Source: Pedococcus cremeus
GTDB lineage: Bacteria > Actinomycetota > Actinomycetes > Actinomycetales > Dermatophilaceae
DNA length: 64,000 nt
Direction: 5' to 3'
NCBI RefSeq assembly: GCF_900111375.1
Contig: NZ_FOHB01000011.1
Span: 1 to 64,000, forward strand
Under the pieces are notes generated by a model. The model did no database searches, was not told where the DNA came from, and saw only the letters and a list, made by a program, of their open reading frames with translations. The translations under genes were made by a program, and so were the position numbers. This document shows positions 43,229-52,959 of the stretch, one piece after another (position 1 is the stretch's first letter; the number at the start of each line of letters is the position of its first letter).

Positions 43229-45604
43229 TCAGCTGCGGCCGAGGCGGGACCGCACCGAGTCCCAGGCTCGCTGCACCGGCTCGGTCACGGCCGCCCGCCG
43301 CTCGCGCCACTCCACGAGCCCGTCCTGCGGCCAGAGCAGGGCCCGCACCCGGTCGCGCCGCCGCCGCACCCCGGACACCGCGTGCACGACGCGCTCGGCG
43401 TCCTCGCGGATGTCGACGAGCGTGGTCCCCGGCCGGGCGTAGCGTGACTGCTCCACCGTGTCGACGACGCGCTTGAGGGAGGCGACCTCGGCGCCCTCGA
43501 GGTAGGCCTCGCGCTGGTAGAAGCGGCCGGCCTGGCGTGGGGTGCTGCCCCGGGGCGCGACGACCCCGAGGTCGCCGATCCGCTCCACCATCGCCTGCCA
43601 CTCCACCTCGACGCGCTGGGCGTCGTCGGGCGCCTCGTGCAGCCGTCGGCGGCGCCGCAGCCGCGCGGCCACCGGCACGGCGACCGTGCCTGCCACGCCG
43701 ACGACGAGGCCGAGGAGCACCCAGCCGAGCAGGGTGAGCCGGCCCGAGGACCACCAGGCCGAGAGCACACCGGTGTCGGCGCTGCCGGACGTGGTGGCCC
43801 GGTCGGAGGCACCCGGGTCGTTGGCGCCGTTGTCGCGGCGGGGTGCCGACGTGGCCGACACGCTGGGTGCGTCCGTGGCGGTCGACTGGGTGTCGGGCGT
43901 CTGCACCTCTTCGAGGGAGTACGGCGGCGCCTGGCCGCTGCGCGAGGCAGGCGTCGGTTCGAACCGGAGCCAGCCTGCGCCCTCGAAGTACAGCTCCGGC
44001 CAGGCGTGGGCGTCGGCCGCGCGCACGGTGTAGGTGCCCTTGTCCAGGGTGCCGGGGAGGAACCCGATGGCCATGCGCGCGGGGATGCCGGCGGCCCGCG
44101 CCATCATCACCATGGCGGTGGCGAACTGCACGCAGTAGCCCTGCCGCGTGGTGAGGAAGTGCGTGATCGGGTCCATGGGCACGTCGCGCCCGGTCTCGTC
44201 GCGCACCGGCCCGGCGAGCTGGAGCGAGTAGGTGTAGGCCGAGCTGCGGAAGTGCTCCTGGATCGCCATGGCGGCCTCGATCCGCGTCGCCCCCTCGGGC
44301 ACCACCTGGCGCACGAGCGACTCCACGGTCGGTGCGGACTCCCGGTCGACGCGGAGGGCGTCGAAGCGCTGGCTGTCGGAGAGCCGGTCGGTGGTGGGCT
44401 GCTCCAGCAGCGCGCGCGGCGGGTCGAGGGCGACGTAGTCCATCCGGTACGACGTCACCGACCGGTTGGTGCGCAGCACCTGGGTCTGCGGGTCGACTCC
44501 CCAGGAGGCGTCGTCGACCTCGCCGGCCACCAGCGGGTAGGGCGCCGCGAGCTGGGGTGCCTGCAGGCGCGAGTCGTCGACGCTGATCCGGTAGCGCTTG
44601 CGGGGGACGTCGCTGGAGATGTCGTCGGGCAGGGCCACGCGAGGGCGAGGGCTCAGCTCGCTGTCGCTGCGGTCGGGGCGCCACTCTCCGCCGCGGTAGG
44701 TGGTCAGGACACCGACCCGCAGGGGAGTGGGCGACGCCGCGGTGGTGGTGTACGACAGCACGGGGGACTGCGACCGGTCCTCGAGGCTGCGCGTCAGGTC
44801 GAGCGTGCTGTTGAGCCCGATCTGCCCGTCGCTGAAGCCGGTGGAGTCGGTCGCCCTGCCGAGCCCGTCGACGAGGTACCGCGTCGGCAGGTGGGGGGTG
44901 ACGACCGGCAGCACGACGGCCGCAGCCAGGGCAGCCACGCCGAGGGTCCGCCCGAGGGACGCGAAGCCCATGGTGCCGTCGCGGTCGGACGTGGCGCGGC
45001 CCCGGCTCTGCAGCGGCGCCGTGGTGCTCCAGCGGCGCACCGAGGCGATGCCCTGACGCCCGACCATGATGAGCCACACGCCCGCGGCGATCACGAAGTA
45101 GACCGGGTGCAGCGAGCTGCCGGAGTTGGACGCCGAGATGAGGAACGCGGTGAGGAGGGGCAGCCCGGCGAGGGCCGGGGAGCGCCGCATGACGGCGAGG
45201 TGGTCCACGAGCATCGCCGTCAGGCCCATGGCCAGCCCGACGCCGAGGATGATGCCGCGGTTGGTCGGTGCCGGCGCCGCGTAGTTCTGGATCGTCTCGC
45301 GGGCGTCCACCAGCAGGTTGTTGAACGCCAGCACCGTGTCCACGCCGGGCAGGCCGTGCCAGAGGTGCCCGCGGCCGTAGATCCAGCCCGCGCCGACCAC
45401 GAGGGCCACGAGCTGCACGAACAGCACCCCCGTCTTGGAGGTGGTCAGCCACCGGCCCAGCAGCCCGGCCGCGGCCACGAACGCGACCATGAGCATGGTC
45501 GGCCGGATCCAGTCGTCGGGGGTGAACAGCGTCGTCAGCGGCCAGCTCACCACGGCGGTGGCCAGGGCGGCGATCGCCGTGTCGGCCAGGCGGGTGCGGC
45601 TCAT
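43229..45604 (-). CDS. DUF3488 transglutaminase-like membrane protein (TgpA type)
   Basis: This 791-residue protein has an N-terminal membrane region with about six to seven helices (DUF3488 part), a large external domain containing a transglutaminase-like fold with Cys491 in RQGYCVQFATAMVMMAR and His533 in DAHAWPELYFE, a disordered Ser/Thr/Pro linker, one more membrane helix (LTLLGWVLLGLVVGVAGTVA) and a cytoplasmic helical tail. This order matches TgpA-type proteins. The start ATG overlaps the DUF58 gene stop (ATGA). With MoxR and DUF58 partners it forms a common actinobacterial operon of unclear function, possibly wall- or protein-maturation related. Confidence 0.88.
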   Translation of the reverse strand: MSRTRLADTAIAALATAVVSWPLTTLFTPDDWIRPTMLMVAFVAAAGLLGRWLTTSKTGVLFVQLVALVVGAGWIYGRGHLWHGLPGVDTVLAFNNLLVDARETIQNYAAPAPTNRGIILGVGLAMGLTAMLVDHLAVMRRSPALAGLPLLTAFLISASNSGSSLHPVYFVIAAGVWLIMVGRQGIASVRRWSTTAPLQSRGRATSDRDGTMGFASLGRTLGVAALAAAVVLPVVTPHLPTRYLVDGLGRATDSTGFSDGQIGLNSTLDLTRSLEDRSQSPVLSYTTTAASPTPLRVGVLTTYRGGEWRPDRSDSELSPRPRVALPDDISSDVPRKRYRISVDDSRLQAPQLAAPYPLVAGEVDDASWGVDPQTQVLRTNRSVTSYRMDYVALDPPRALLEQPTTDRLSDSQRFDALRVDRESAPTVESLVRQVVPEGATRIEAAMAIQEHFRSSAYTYSLQLAGPVRDETGRDVPMDPITHFLTTRQGYCVQFATAMVMMARAAGIPARMAIGFLPGTLDKGTYTVRAADAHAWPELYFEGAGWLRFEPTPASRSGQAPPYSLEEVQTPDTQSTATDAPSVSATSAPRRDNGANDPGASDRATTSGSADTGVLSAWWSSGRLTLLGWVLLGLVVGVAGTVAVPVAARLRRRRRLHEAPDDAQRVEVEWQAMVERIGDLGVVAPRGSTPRQAGRFYQREAYLEGAEVASLKRVVDTVEQSRYARPGTTLVDIREDAERVVHAVSGVRRRRDRVRALLWPQDGLVEWRERRAAVTEPVQRAWDSVRSRLGRS

Positions 45605-46857
45605 GCCGGTACCGGGTTCGACGCCCCGGCCAGTGCCGCCCAGGCCGAGGGGAGCTGGTCGTCGGCACCGACCACCACCGCGCTCCAGCCGGCACTGCGG
45701 AGCACCGCGACGCACGCCGGTTCGGTGGGCGCGTTCGTGGGCCTGCGCTGGCCGCCGAAGCTGGCGGAGTCGACCACCATGGCGAGGCCGGTGCCACCCG
45801 GCTGGCGGAGGGCCGCGACCTGCCGGGCGAGGTCCTCGTCGAGCGCGGTGACCACCGCGATGACCAGGCCACCCGAGGAGGTCACCGGGTGGGCTGCGTG
45901 CAGGACCTCCGCGAACTGCTCGGGCTGCCCCGCCTGGGCCTCTGCCAGCACCTCGAGCGCGTGGTCGAGGTCGATGGCGGCGCCCGCGCGCCCGTCGTCG
46001 GCGGTCTCGTCGGTGACGAGGTGCACGGCATACCCCTGCTCGGACAGGTGTGCGGTGACGGACGCCGCGGCGGTGACCGCCCACTCGAGGGAGCTCGAGC
46101 TGCCGCTGCCGCGGTGACCCGCGGCGCGTGAGTCGACCACGACGACGGCGCGCCGCCGGGCGGGCCGGTCCTCCTGGCGGACCATGAGGTCGCCCGTCTT
46201 CGCCGTCGACGGCCAGTGGATGCGGCGCAGGTCGTCGCCGTCGCGGTAGGCGCGGATGGAGACGTCGTCCTCGCCGTGCAGGGCCACCATGTGGGGGATC
46301 GCTCCCTCGGCGCCGATGCCGCTGCCCGGCGGTCGTCCCGAGCCGAGCGGCACGATGCGCGGGAGCACGAGGATGTCGCCGGCCCCGCTGATGGCCGCCA
46401 CCCGGGTGCTGAGGCCGAACGGGTCGCGCAGCCGCACCCCGAGCGGGCCGAGCCGGTGCCGCCCGCGCACGTGGGAGCGCACGGTGTAGTGGATCTCCTG
46501 GCGGTCGCCGCGGCGCAGGCGCGAGACGACGAAGCGGGGGCGGTCGCCGAGCGCGTAGTCGAGCTGCTCCTCGGCCATGAGGAGCGGGCTGGCGCTGGGT
46601 CCGGCGTTCTCGATGGTGACGGTGACCGTCGACGGCTCGTCGACCTGCACCCGGCTGGGGCGGGGGGTGCGGTCGAGGGCGAAGCGCAGGTCGTGGCGCC
46701 GCATGATCAGCGCGCTGAACAGCGGGAGCGCGATGAGGAGGATGCCGATGCGGGTCAGGTCCGAGAAGCCGAGCCCGATGCCGCACAGCGCCAGCGTGAT
46801 GCCGGCGGACACGAAGGCACGGCCGCGTGTCGTCAGCAGGTCGCGGAGCCGGCGCAC
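45601..46857 (-). CDS. DUF58 domain protein
   Basis: This 418-residue protein has two N-terminal membrane helices (about 12-52), a beta-rich region, and the DUF58 signature YRDGDDLRRIHWPSTAKTGDLMVRQ followed by a von Willebrand A-like fold (RRAVVVVDSRAAG with a MIDAS-like Asp-x-Ser, then VTAAASVTAHLSEQ). DUF58 proteins pair with MoxR AAA+ ATPases, and the moxR gene ends 15 bases upstream. The stop overlaps the transglutaminase gene. GTG 46857 is the first start in frame. Likely a membrane-anchored partner of MoxR. Confidence 0.88.
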   Translation of the reverse strand: MRRLRDLLTTRGRAFVSAGITLALCGIGLGFSDLTRIGILLIALPLFSALIMRRHDLRFALDRTPRPSRVQVDEPSTVTVTIENAGPSASPLLMAEEQLDYALGDRPRFVVSRLRRGDRQEIHYTVRSHVRGRHRLGPLGVRLRDPFGLSTRVAAISGAGDILVLPRIVPLGSGRPPGSGIGAEGAIPHMVALHGEDDVSIRAYRDGDDLRRIHWPSTAKTGDLMVRQEDRPARRRAVVVVDSRAAGHRGSGSSSSLEWAVTAAASVTAHLSEQGYAVHLVTDETADDGRAGAAIDLDHALEVLAEAQAGQPEQFAEVLHAAHPVTSSGGLVIAVVTALDEDLARQVAALRQPGGTGLAMVVDSASFGGQRRPTNAPTEPACVAVLRSAGWSAVVVGADDQLPSAWAALAGASNPVPA

Positions 46858-46872
46858 GACGTCCCCCTTCCC

Positions 46873-47952
<1,080 letters not shown>

Positions 47953-48341
47953 GTCCGATGTCCCTTCGTCGATGTCGCTCGATCTTCCCCCACAACGCTC
48001 CACCACGACAGGGTTATGCCGCGGTGCACCTCTCGGGAACGCGTCGGGGGCCGTCATGGTGCCCGGTCGACGGCCTCCCGGGGCCCGTTTCCTGCCGATC
48101 CGCGCCAGATCGTCACCGCCCGGTGACCCGGCGGCCTCCTCGCGCGGCTCTCTTCTCCTCCGACGAGGTGCGTGTGCGGAGATCCTCCCCACTTCCCTCC
48201 ACCGCGCTGACCTGCACTGACGCGACACCTCGAACGGGAAAATCGCGCATTCTGGTCGTGAAGTGGATAACGGTGGAGTAAAGTGGGGCGCATCAGAGGC
48301 CGATGGTGCCACGCAGCACGCCAGAGGGGAGGTGGAGGCGC
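47953..48341. other. 389-bp divergent region, moxR and mraZ
   Basis: There is no coding gene of note. It must hold promoters for both directions. Bases 47953-48240 show no feature that I can name. The mraZ promoter and MraZ boxes occupy 48256-48288. Confidence 0.6.
48256..48288 (+). promoter_or_regulatory. mraZ promoter with three phased MraZ boxes
   Basis: Three GTGG(A/G) motifs start at 48263, 48273 and 48283, a perfect 10-bp period (GTGGA-TAACG-GTGGA-GTAAA-GTGGG). This is the arrangement of binding boxes for MraZ, which autorepresses the dcw operon. A possible promoter, TCGTGA (48256-48261), 17 bp, TAAAGT (48279-48284), overlaps them, so bound MraZ would block RNA polymerase. Confidence 0.75.
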
Positions 48342-48773
48342 GTGTTTCTCGGGACCCACAACCCCAAGCTGGACGAGAAGGGGCGGCTCTTCCTCCCTGC
48401 CAAGTTCCGCGACCGGCTCGCCGACGGCCTCGTCGTCACCCGCGGCCAGGAGCGCTGCCTCTACGTGTTCCCGATGGACGAGTTCGTGCGTCTCGCCGGG
48501 CAGATGCAGCAGGCGCCCACCACCAGCAAGGCCGCCCGCGACTACATGCGCGTCTTCCTCTCCGGCGCCTCCGACGAGGTGCCCGACAAGCAGGGCCGCG
48601 TGACCATCCCGGCGGCGCTGCGCGAGTACGCCGGGCTGTCCAAGGACTGCACCGTCATCGGTACCGGTGCCCGCGTCGAGGTGTGGGACACCGCCGCCTG
48701 GAACGCCTACCTCGAGAGCACCGAGCAGGCCTTCTCCGACCAGAGCGAGGAGGTGATCCCCGGACTCCTCTGA
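48342..48773 (+). CDS. mraZ: transcriptional regulator MraZ
   Basis: This 143-residue protein has two AbrB-like swapped hairpin domains: [25 protein letters not shown] at the N-terminus (split for length, [10 protein letters not shown] is the core) and [20 protein letters not shown] in the second half. GTG 48342 matches the family start (MFLGTH) and has GGAGGTGGAGG upstream, whereas an earlier in-frame ATG at 48303 would add 13 residues. It binds the repeats upstream of its own gene and opens the dcw cluster. Confidence 0.94.
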   Translation: MFLGTHNPKLDEKGRLFLPAKFRDRLADGLVVTRGQERCLYVFPMDEFVRLAGQMQQAPTTSKAARDYMRVFLSGASDEVPDKQGRVTIPAALREYAGLSKDCTVIGTGARVEVWDTAAWNAYLESTEQAFSDQSEEVIPGLL

Positions 48774-48790
48774 CGTAAGAGCCGGCGGTC

Positions 48791-48878
48791 CCTGGAGCCA
48801 GGTCTCCAGCCGCTTCGCCACCCGAGGCGACTTCCCCCGTCTCGGGCGACAAAGCGGATGGAGACCTGACCGCAGGGG
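48791..48878 (+). promoter_or_regulatory. mraW-type structured RNA between mraZ and rsmH
   Basis: In the 194-bp gap, CAGGTCTCCAGCCGCTT (48799-48815) pairs with AAGCGGATGGAGACCTG (48852-48868) with a single mismatch. The enclosed region contains a second hairpin, CCCGAG/CTCGGG, around GCGACTTCCCCCGT. The position directly upstream of the mraW (rsmH) gene and the sequence block match what I remember of the actinobacterial mraW RNA motif. Function of that motif is unknown; peptidoglycan operon control is presumed. Confidence 0.7.
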
Positions 48879-48967
48879 CCACCCACAGGCCGCACGCGGC
48901 ATACGACCCCCCACCCCCAGCCACCGCAGCACCGCACCCCAGCACCACCCACAGGAAGTAGACGCGC

Positions 48968-49948
48968 ATGGACAGCCGAGGACGCGCCGAGGACCGGCAC
49001 ATCCCTGTGCTGCGCGACCGCATCCTCGACCTGCTGGAGCCCGCGCTCACCGAGCCGGGCTCGGTCTACGTCGACGGCACCCTCGGCATGGGAGGGCACG
49101 CGCAGGCGGTACTCGAGCGCTGCCCGAACGCGCGCGTCGTCGGCATCGACCGCGACCAGGAGGCGCTCGCGCTGGCGGGGGAGCGGCTGGCTGCGTGGGG
49201 TGACCGCGTCACGCTGGTGCACGCCGTCTACGACGAGGTCGCCACGGTGGTGGCCGACCTCGGCATCGACGGGGTGCAGGCCGCCCTGTTCGACCTCGGG
49301 GTCTCGTCGCTGCAGCTCGACGAGGCAGACCGCGGCTTCGCCTACAGCCAGGACGCGCCGCTCGACATGCGGATGGACCAGAGCCGGGGGCTGACCGCGG
49401 CCGACGTGCTCAACACCTACGAGGCGGCCGAGCTCGAGCGCATCCTGCGCGAGTACGGCGAGGAGCGGTTCGCCCGCAAGATCGCCGCGGCGGTGGTGCG
49501 CGAGCGGGCCGTCGAGCCGTTCACCACCTCCGGCCGCCTGGTCGAGCTGCTGAAGAAGGTCGTGCCGGCCGCCTCGCAGAAGAGCGGCGGGCACCCCGGC
49601 AAGCGCACCTTCCAGGCGCTGCGCATCGAGGTCAACGCGGAGCTGTCCGCCTGGGCGTCGGCGCTGCCCGCTGCCGTCGAGACGCTCGCGGTCGGCGGAC
49701 GGGTCGCCGTGCTCAGCTACCACTCGCTCGAGGACCGCATCACCAAGCGCGTCTTCGCCGCCGGCGCCCGCAGCAGCGCTCCCGAGGGACTCCCCGTCGA
49801 GCTGCCGGAGCACCGGCCCTACCTGCGGCTGCTCACGCGCGGGGCCGAGGAGCCCAGCGCGGAGGAGAAGGCCGCCAACCCCAGATCTGCGTCGGCCCGG
49901 CTCCGGGTCGCCGAGAAGACACGCTCCACGAAGGGACAGCACCGATGA
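48968..49948 (+). CDS. rsmH: 16S rRNA (cytosine(1402)-N(4))-methyltransferase
   Basis: This 326-residue SAM-dependent methyltransferase has [13 protein letters not shown], then [16 protein letters not shown] (SAM-binding glycine motif), [39 protein letters not shown] and [15 protein letters not shown], all typical of RsmH (MraW). It methylates C1402 of 16S rRNA. ATG 48968 has AGGAAG upstream. The stop overlaps the ftsL start (ATGA). It is second gene of the dcw cluster, as usual. Confidence 0.95.
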   Translation: MDSRGRAEDRHIPVLRDRILDLLEPALTEPGSVYVDGTLGMGGHAQAVLERCPNARVVGIDRDQEALALAGERLAAWGDRVTLVHAVYDEVATVVADLGIDGVQAALFDLGVSSLQLDEADRGFAYSQDAPLDMRMDQSRGLTAADVLNTYEAAELERILREYGEERFARKIAAAVVRERAVEPFTTSGRLVELLKKVVPAASQKSGGHPGKRTFQALRIEVNAELSAWASALPAAVETLAVGGRVAVLSYHSLEDRITKRVFAAGARSSAPEGLPVELPEHRPYLRLLTRGAEEPSAEEKAANPRSASARLRVAEKTRSTKGQHR

Positions 49949-50667
49949 GCCAGATGACTGCGACGGCGAGGGTCGCATCACGGGCACCCCAGCGCCGTTC
50001 GACGGCACCACAGCCGCTCCGGGTCGTCCCCGGCAAGGCCGGACACCCGGGCAGCGCGATGTTCGCCGCCCTCTGCATGCTCCTGCTGGTCGGCGGCCTG
50101 ATGGGCCTGCTCATGCTCAACACCACGATGGCCGAGGGCTCCTTCACCCTGCACAAGCTCCAGGCCACCTCGGGACAGCTGACCGACACCGAGGAGGCCC
50201 TCACCGCGGCCATCGACGCGCAGAAGGCGCCGGCCAACCTCGCCGCGCGCGCCTCGAAGCTGGGCATGGTGCCCGCCGACTCCGCAGCCTTCCTGCGGCT
50301 CAGCGACGGCGCCGTGCTCGGCGTGGCGAAGCCGGCGAAGAAGCAGGCCGGCTTTACCGTGGTGACGGCTCCCCAGGCGAAGGCCCACTCCCACAGCGGG
50401 ACGTCGGCCACGCCGGCGAAGGGCGCCGCAGCCGGGCCGAGGACCACCGTGACACGCAAGGGGGACGTGACGACGACGACCATGGTGGTGACCAAGCCGG
50501 ACGGCTCCGTCGTGACCACCCGCACCAGCGTCAACGCGCGCACGAGGAACACGACGAGCACCACCTCCACGACCCACCCCGCCCAGACCGCCCGTACGCC
50601 CGACCGTGGGCAGACCGGCCAGAAGAGGCAGAACGGCCGCACCCCGGCGGCGACGCCGTCGCGCTGA
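49945..50667 (+). CDS. ftsL: FtsL-like cell division protein
   Basis: This 240-residue protein has a cytoplasmic basic N-terminus, one membrane helix (about 32-57, [20 protein letters not shown]), a short periplasmic helix-like zipper ([20 protein letters not shown]) and a long, low-complexity Thr/Lys/Gln tail that varies between species. The position between rsmH and ftsI and the topology identify it as FtsL, whose sequence is poorly conserved. The ATG overlaps the rsmH stop. The tail of over 100 residues is longer than in most FtsL proteins. Confidence 0.75.
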   Translation: MSQMTATARVASRAPQRRSTAPQPLRVVPGKAGHPGSAMFAALCMLLLVGGLMGLLMLNTTMAEGSFTLHKLQATSGQLTDTEEALTAAIDAQKAPANLAARASKLGMVPADSAAFLRLSDGAVLGVAKPAKKQAGFTVVTAPQAKAHSHSGTSATPAKGAAAGPRTTVTRKGDVTTTTMVVTKPDGSVVTTRTSVNARTRNTTSTTSTTHPAQTARTPDRGQTGQKRQNGRTPAATPSR

Positions 50668-50680
50668 CGGCCCCGGCCCA

Positions 50681-50799
50681 CAGCAGCACCCCCGCACCAG
50701 CAGCACCCCCGCACCAGCAAGACTCCCGCCAGCAGCACCCCGCACCAGCAGCACCCCGCACCCGTAGCGACGCCAGCAGCAACCCCACCAGCATCGACC
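50681..50799 (+). repeat. degenerate 16-17 bp tandem repeats between ftsL and ftsI
   Basis: Units of the form CAGCAGCACCCCCGCAC occur at 50681-50697, 50698-50714, 50715-50729 (degenerate), 50730-50745 and 50746-50761, with partial copies to about 50799. They fill the only long gap within an otherwise tightly coupled cluster. The strand is purine-poor and C-rich, and I see no stable hairpin. Confidence 0.85.
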
Positions 50800-50812
50800 C
50801 AGAGGTATCGAC

Positions 50813-52933
50813 GTGACGCAGCCCCGAGGCACCCGGCCGGGCCAGGCCGGCTCGGCGTCGAAGGGCGCGACGCGTCGGGCGGCACCGCGGCGCGAGGGCG
50901 CCCCGCACCCCAAGGCGGCCCCGAAGGCCGGGCAGGTCCGGCAGGTCGGCGGCCAGGGCGCGGCGGGCCAGCGGCGCGTGCCCCCGGTGAGCGCCCGGCA
51001 GGGCGCCGGCACCGGACGGCCGGCGCAGCGACCGACACGACCGGCCCGCCCCGAACGGGGCCCCGAGAACCGCGCCTCCGCGCCGCGGCACCCGGGTGGT
51101 CGCAAGCCGAAGTCCCTGCGACTCGGCACGGCCAACCCCCGCCGCCGGATGCGGGTCATGGTGTGGACGGTCCTGTTCGTCTTCAGCATCTTCGCCGCGC
51201 AGCTGCTGCGCCTGCAGGGGTTCGACGCCGCGGCGACCTCGGCCGACGCGCTGTCGTCGCGCACGGCCAAGGTGCCCATCCCCGCGATGCGCGGTCGCAT
51301 CCTCGACTCGCAGGGCACCGTGCTCGCGTCGAGCATCGAGCGGCGCACGGTGACGGTGGACCAGACCGCGGTGGCGCAGTACAAGAAGAGCGTCAACGGC
51401 GTCTACCAGGTGGTGGGCGCGGCCGGCGCGGCCGCCGACCTCGCGCCCCTGGTCGGCATGTCGGCCGCCGAGCTGACTCCCGTCCTGACCGGCCACGCCC
51501 GCTACCGCGTGGTCGCCAAGAACATCACCCCGCTGAACTGGCGCAAGATCTCAGCCCTCGGGATCCCGGGCATCTACAGCGAGCCGACCCCCGACCGGAA
51601 CTACCCGACCTCCACCGCCGCGGCCTCGCTCGTGGGCTTCCTGCGCTCCGACGGCAGCGCCGGCGCCGGTGTCGAGGTCATGCTCGACAAGTCGCTGTCC
51701 GGCAAGGACGGCCACACCGTCTACGAGCAGGCGCTCGACGGCCGGGTGATCCCCACCGGTCACCAGCAGACCACCCCGGCCGTGCCCGGGCGCGACGTCA
51801 AGCTCACCATCAACTCCGACCTCCAGTGGTTCGCGCAGAACGCGTTGGCGCAGAAGGTGATCCAGACCAACGCGCTGTCGGGCACCGTCGTGGTGCAGAA
51901 CGTGAGGACGGGCGAGCTGCTGGCCGTCGCGTCGTACCCGACGTTCGACCCGAACCAGCCGGGGCAGAGCCAGGACAACTGGACCAACAAGGCGTTCAAC
52001 GAGGTCTACGAGCCCGGCTCGACCGCCAAGGTCATGACCGCGTCAGCCGCCATCGAGGAGGGCGTCGTCTCGCCCTCGACCGTCGTGGAGGTGCCCAACC
52101 GGATCCGCCGCAACGGCACCGAGTTCAAGGACAGCCACGACCACCCGACCGAGTACCTCACGTTCGCCGGCGTGCTCGCCCAGTCGAGCAACATCGGCAC
52201 GGTCCTCGCGGGCGAGCAGATGAAGGCGACCACGCTGCACGACTACTTCTACCGGTTCGGGCTCGGCCAGACCTCGGGCATGGGGTTCCCCGGCGAGGGC
52301 GAGGGGCTGCTCGAGCCGGTCAAGGACTGGGACGGCAGCCAGCGCTACACGATCATGTACGGCCAGGGTGTCTCGGTGAACGCGCTCCAGGCGACCGGCG
52401 TCTTCCAGACCATCGCCAATGGCGGGGTCCGGATCCCGCCCCGGCTCATCGCCGACGTGGGCGACGGCAAGGGCGGCTGGGTCAAGGCCGAGCCGGCCAA
52501 GCCGGTGCGGGTCGTGTCGGCGAAGACCGCGAAGACCGTCCGCGACATGCTCGAGGGCGTCGTCGGCAACGAGGGCACCGCGCCCGAGGCGAAGATCCCC
52601 GGCTACCGCGTGGCCGGCAAGACCGGCACCGCCGACCGCTACGACCCCAAGCAGGGCCGGTACTCCGGCAAGACCGCCAGCTTCATCGGCTTCGCCCCGG
52701 CCGACGACCCCCAGCTGGTCGTCTCGGTGACCCTCCAGAGGCCGATCAAGGGCTACTTCGGCGGCGTCGTGGCCGGCCCGGTGTTCCGTGACGTCATGAC
52801 CTACGCCCTGCAGGAGCTCAAGATCCCGCCGACGAACACCAAGCCGCCCAAGGTCCGCATCAAGGAGGAGGAGACGCCCGCCAAGGACGACCCCACCGTG
52901 CTGCGCGACCGCAAGTCCGGCGGCGTCCGCTGA
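50813..52933 (+). CDS. ftsI: peptidoglycan transpeptidase FtsI (PBP3 type)
   Basis: This 706-residue class B penicillin-binding protein starts at GTG 50813 with AGAGG upstream. It has a 100-residue basic, disordered N-terminus, a membrane helix (MVWTVLFVFSIFAAQLLRL), a PBP dimerisation domain (MRGRILDSQGTVLASS) and the transpeptidase domain: EPGSTAKVMTA with active Ser403 and Lys406, SSN in AQSSNIGTV, and KTG at 603-605. It cross-links septal peptidoglycan and works with FtsW. Motifs are intact. The basic N-terminal extension is characteristic of actinobacterial FtsI. Confidence 0.95.
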   Translation: MTQPRGTRPGQAGSASKGATRRAAPRREGAPHPKAAPKAGQVRQVGGQGAAGQRRVPPVSARQGAGTGRPAQRPTRPARPERGPENRASAPRHPGGRKPKSLRLGTANPRRRMRVMVWTVLFVFSIFAAQLLRLQGFDAAATSADALSSRTAKVPIPAMRGRILDSQGTVLASSIERRTVTVDQTAVAQYKKSVNGVYQVVGAAGAAADLAPLVGMSAAELTPVLTGHARYRVVAKNITPLNWRKISALGIPGIYSEPTPDRNYPTSTAAASLVGFLRSDGSAGAGVEVMLDKSLSGKDGHTVYEQALDGRVIPTGHQQTTPAVPGRDVKLTINSDLQWFAQNALAQKVIQTNALSGTVVVQNVRTGELLAVASYPTFDPNQPGQSQDNWTNKAFNEVYEPGSTAKVMTASAAIEEGVVSPSTVVEVPNRIRRNGTEFKDSHDHPTEYLTFAGVLAQSSNIGTVLAGEQMKATTLHDYFYRFGLGQTSGMGFPGEGEGLLEPVKDWDGSQRYTIMYGQGVSVNALQATGVFQTIANGGVRIPPRLIADVGDGKGGWVKAEPAKPVRVVSAKTAKTVRDMLEGVVGNEGTAPEAKIPGYRVAGKTGTADRYDPKQGRYSGKTASFIGFAPADDPQLVVSVTLQRPIKGYFGGVVAGPVFRDVMTYALQELKIPPTNTKPPKVRIKEEETPAKDDPTVLRDRKSGGVR

Positions 52934-52945
52934 CGGTGGGGCCGG

Positions 52946-52951
52946 TAGTCT
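52946..52951 (+). promoter_or_regulatory. candidate internal -10 element before murE
   Basis: TAGTCT is eight bases before the GTG at 52960 and could make a leaderless murE message within the cluster. The evidence is only the -10 match and spacing. Confidence 0.25.
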
Positions 52952-52959
52952 CCTCCTTC

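Noticed and set aside
43179-43250. Short GTCAGC-type repeats between the FG-GAP and transglutaminase genes
   Set aside because: Units are only six to seven bases, irregular and partly coding; no structure or system is supported.
43953-43975. GGTTCGAACC sequence resembling a tRNA T-arm
   Set aside because: It lies inside the transglutaminase coding region, with no acceptor stem or anticodon arm around it.
43637-46117. 826-codon plus-strand frame opposite the transglutaminase and DUF58 genes
   Set aside because: Low-complexity Gly/Arg/Val/His composition and no motif; the minus-strand genes have clear domains and overlapping stop-start coupling.
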